From assembly GCF_013376105.1 (NCBI RefSeq), contig NZ_JAAMFM010000001.1, forward strand, positions 186,001 through 250,000: a stretch of 64,000 bases of DNA. Reading direction: 5' to 3'. This DNA is from Arthrobacter wenxiniae. GTDB lineage: Bacteria; Actinomycetota; Actinomycetes; Actinomycetales; Micrococcaceae. Each line of letters begins with the position of its first letter. The stretch's first letter is position 1. A program made the position numbers and the translations under genes. Below are positions 63,958-64,000 of this stretch, one piece after another. The notes beneath the pieces were generated by a model. It saw nothing but the letters and a program-made list of their open reading frames with translations. It made no database searches and was not told the origin of the DNA.

Positions 63958-64000
63958 CAAAGCACGGCCTCCCGGGCCCGCGCGACCTGGCTGTTGATCG
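63957..64000 (-). CDS. C-terminal end of an upstream gene, cut by the window edge
   Basis: The last 13 codons of a gene on the minus strand are visible, ending [13 protein letters not shown] and a TGA that shares its last base with the transporter ATG. The family cannot be named from so little. From the operon context it may be another sugar isomerase, such as IolE/IolH type, or a dehydrogenase. Confidence 0.6.
   Translation of the reverse strand, partial: INSQVARAREAVL

Overview
The window is high-GC DNA (roughly two thirds G+C) with tightly packed, often overlapping genes, frequent GTG/TTG starts and several predicted leaderless mRNAs. These traits, and gene neighbourhoods diagnostic of Actinobacteria (bS22 plus excisionase-like HTH, the helicase/Tad secretion cluster, crp/nth/marP/ponA), point to a Micrococcaceae chromosome of the Arthrobacter type. 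I see no tRNA, rRNA, IS element, prophage or CRISPR array. The placement rests on protein families and gene order; no database search was possible.

Layout. 1-14.5 kb: the end of a HAD phosphatase, small genes for ribosomal protein bS22 and an HTH protein, DAHP synthase (aroG) behind an aromatic leader peptide, a DadA-like oxidase, gdhA, an ArsR regulator, acuC, the potassium pair ktrB/ktrA, a translationally coupled MGMT - sigma factor - MGMT operon, proC, a pair of paralogous structured RNA candidates, a sugar isomerase and Ppx/GppA. The HAD/bS22/HTH/proC/isomerase/Ppx set matches the Mycobacterium tuberculosis Rv0496-Rv0505c neighbourhood. 14.5-35 kb: topA, MgtC/SapB, a methyltransferase, trhO, a GNAT protein, a MrfA-like DEAH helicase, the seven-gene Tad-like cluster ending in ssd, a family A DNA polymerase, a NUDIX hydrolase, nth and a membrane protein. 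35-57.8 kb: acs, then a ~12 kb carbohydrate block (LacI and oxidoreductase, two sugar ABC operons without ATPase, DeoR, GH36 alpha-galactosidase), aroQ, marP, crp, NUDIX, RidA, a DUF4177 gene, the class A PBP gene ponA and a metallophosphoesterase. From topA onward the order follows Rv3646c-Rv3683, interrupted by the sugar block. 57.9-64 kb: an inositol-type locus with a decayed MFS transporter and a decayed LacI regulator followed by intact gntR, iolB, an iolG-like dehydrogenase and an MFS transporter.

How the parts work together. The crp gene lies in the same window as three CRP/GlxR-like palindromes: one placed for activation of acs, and one just downstream of the predicted start of each sugar ABC operon, where it could repress. 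The LacI and DeoR proteins are the likely local switches for the two ABC operons, and the alpha-galactosidase suggests oligosaccharide substrates. aroG appears to be controlled by ribosome-mediated attenuation, because its leader peptide carries a W-Y-A-Y-F codon run followed by two strong stems. The two RNA candidates at 12.27-12.61 kb share a 24-bp identical 5' segment and the same fold with a C-run loop. They are the least explained elements here.
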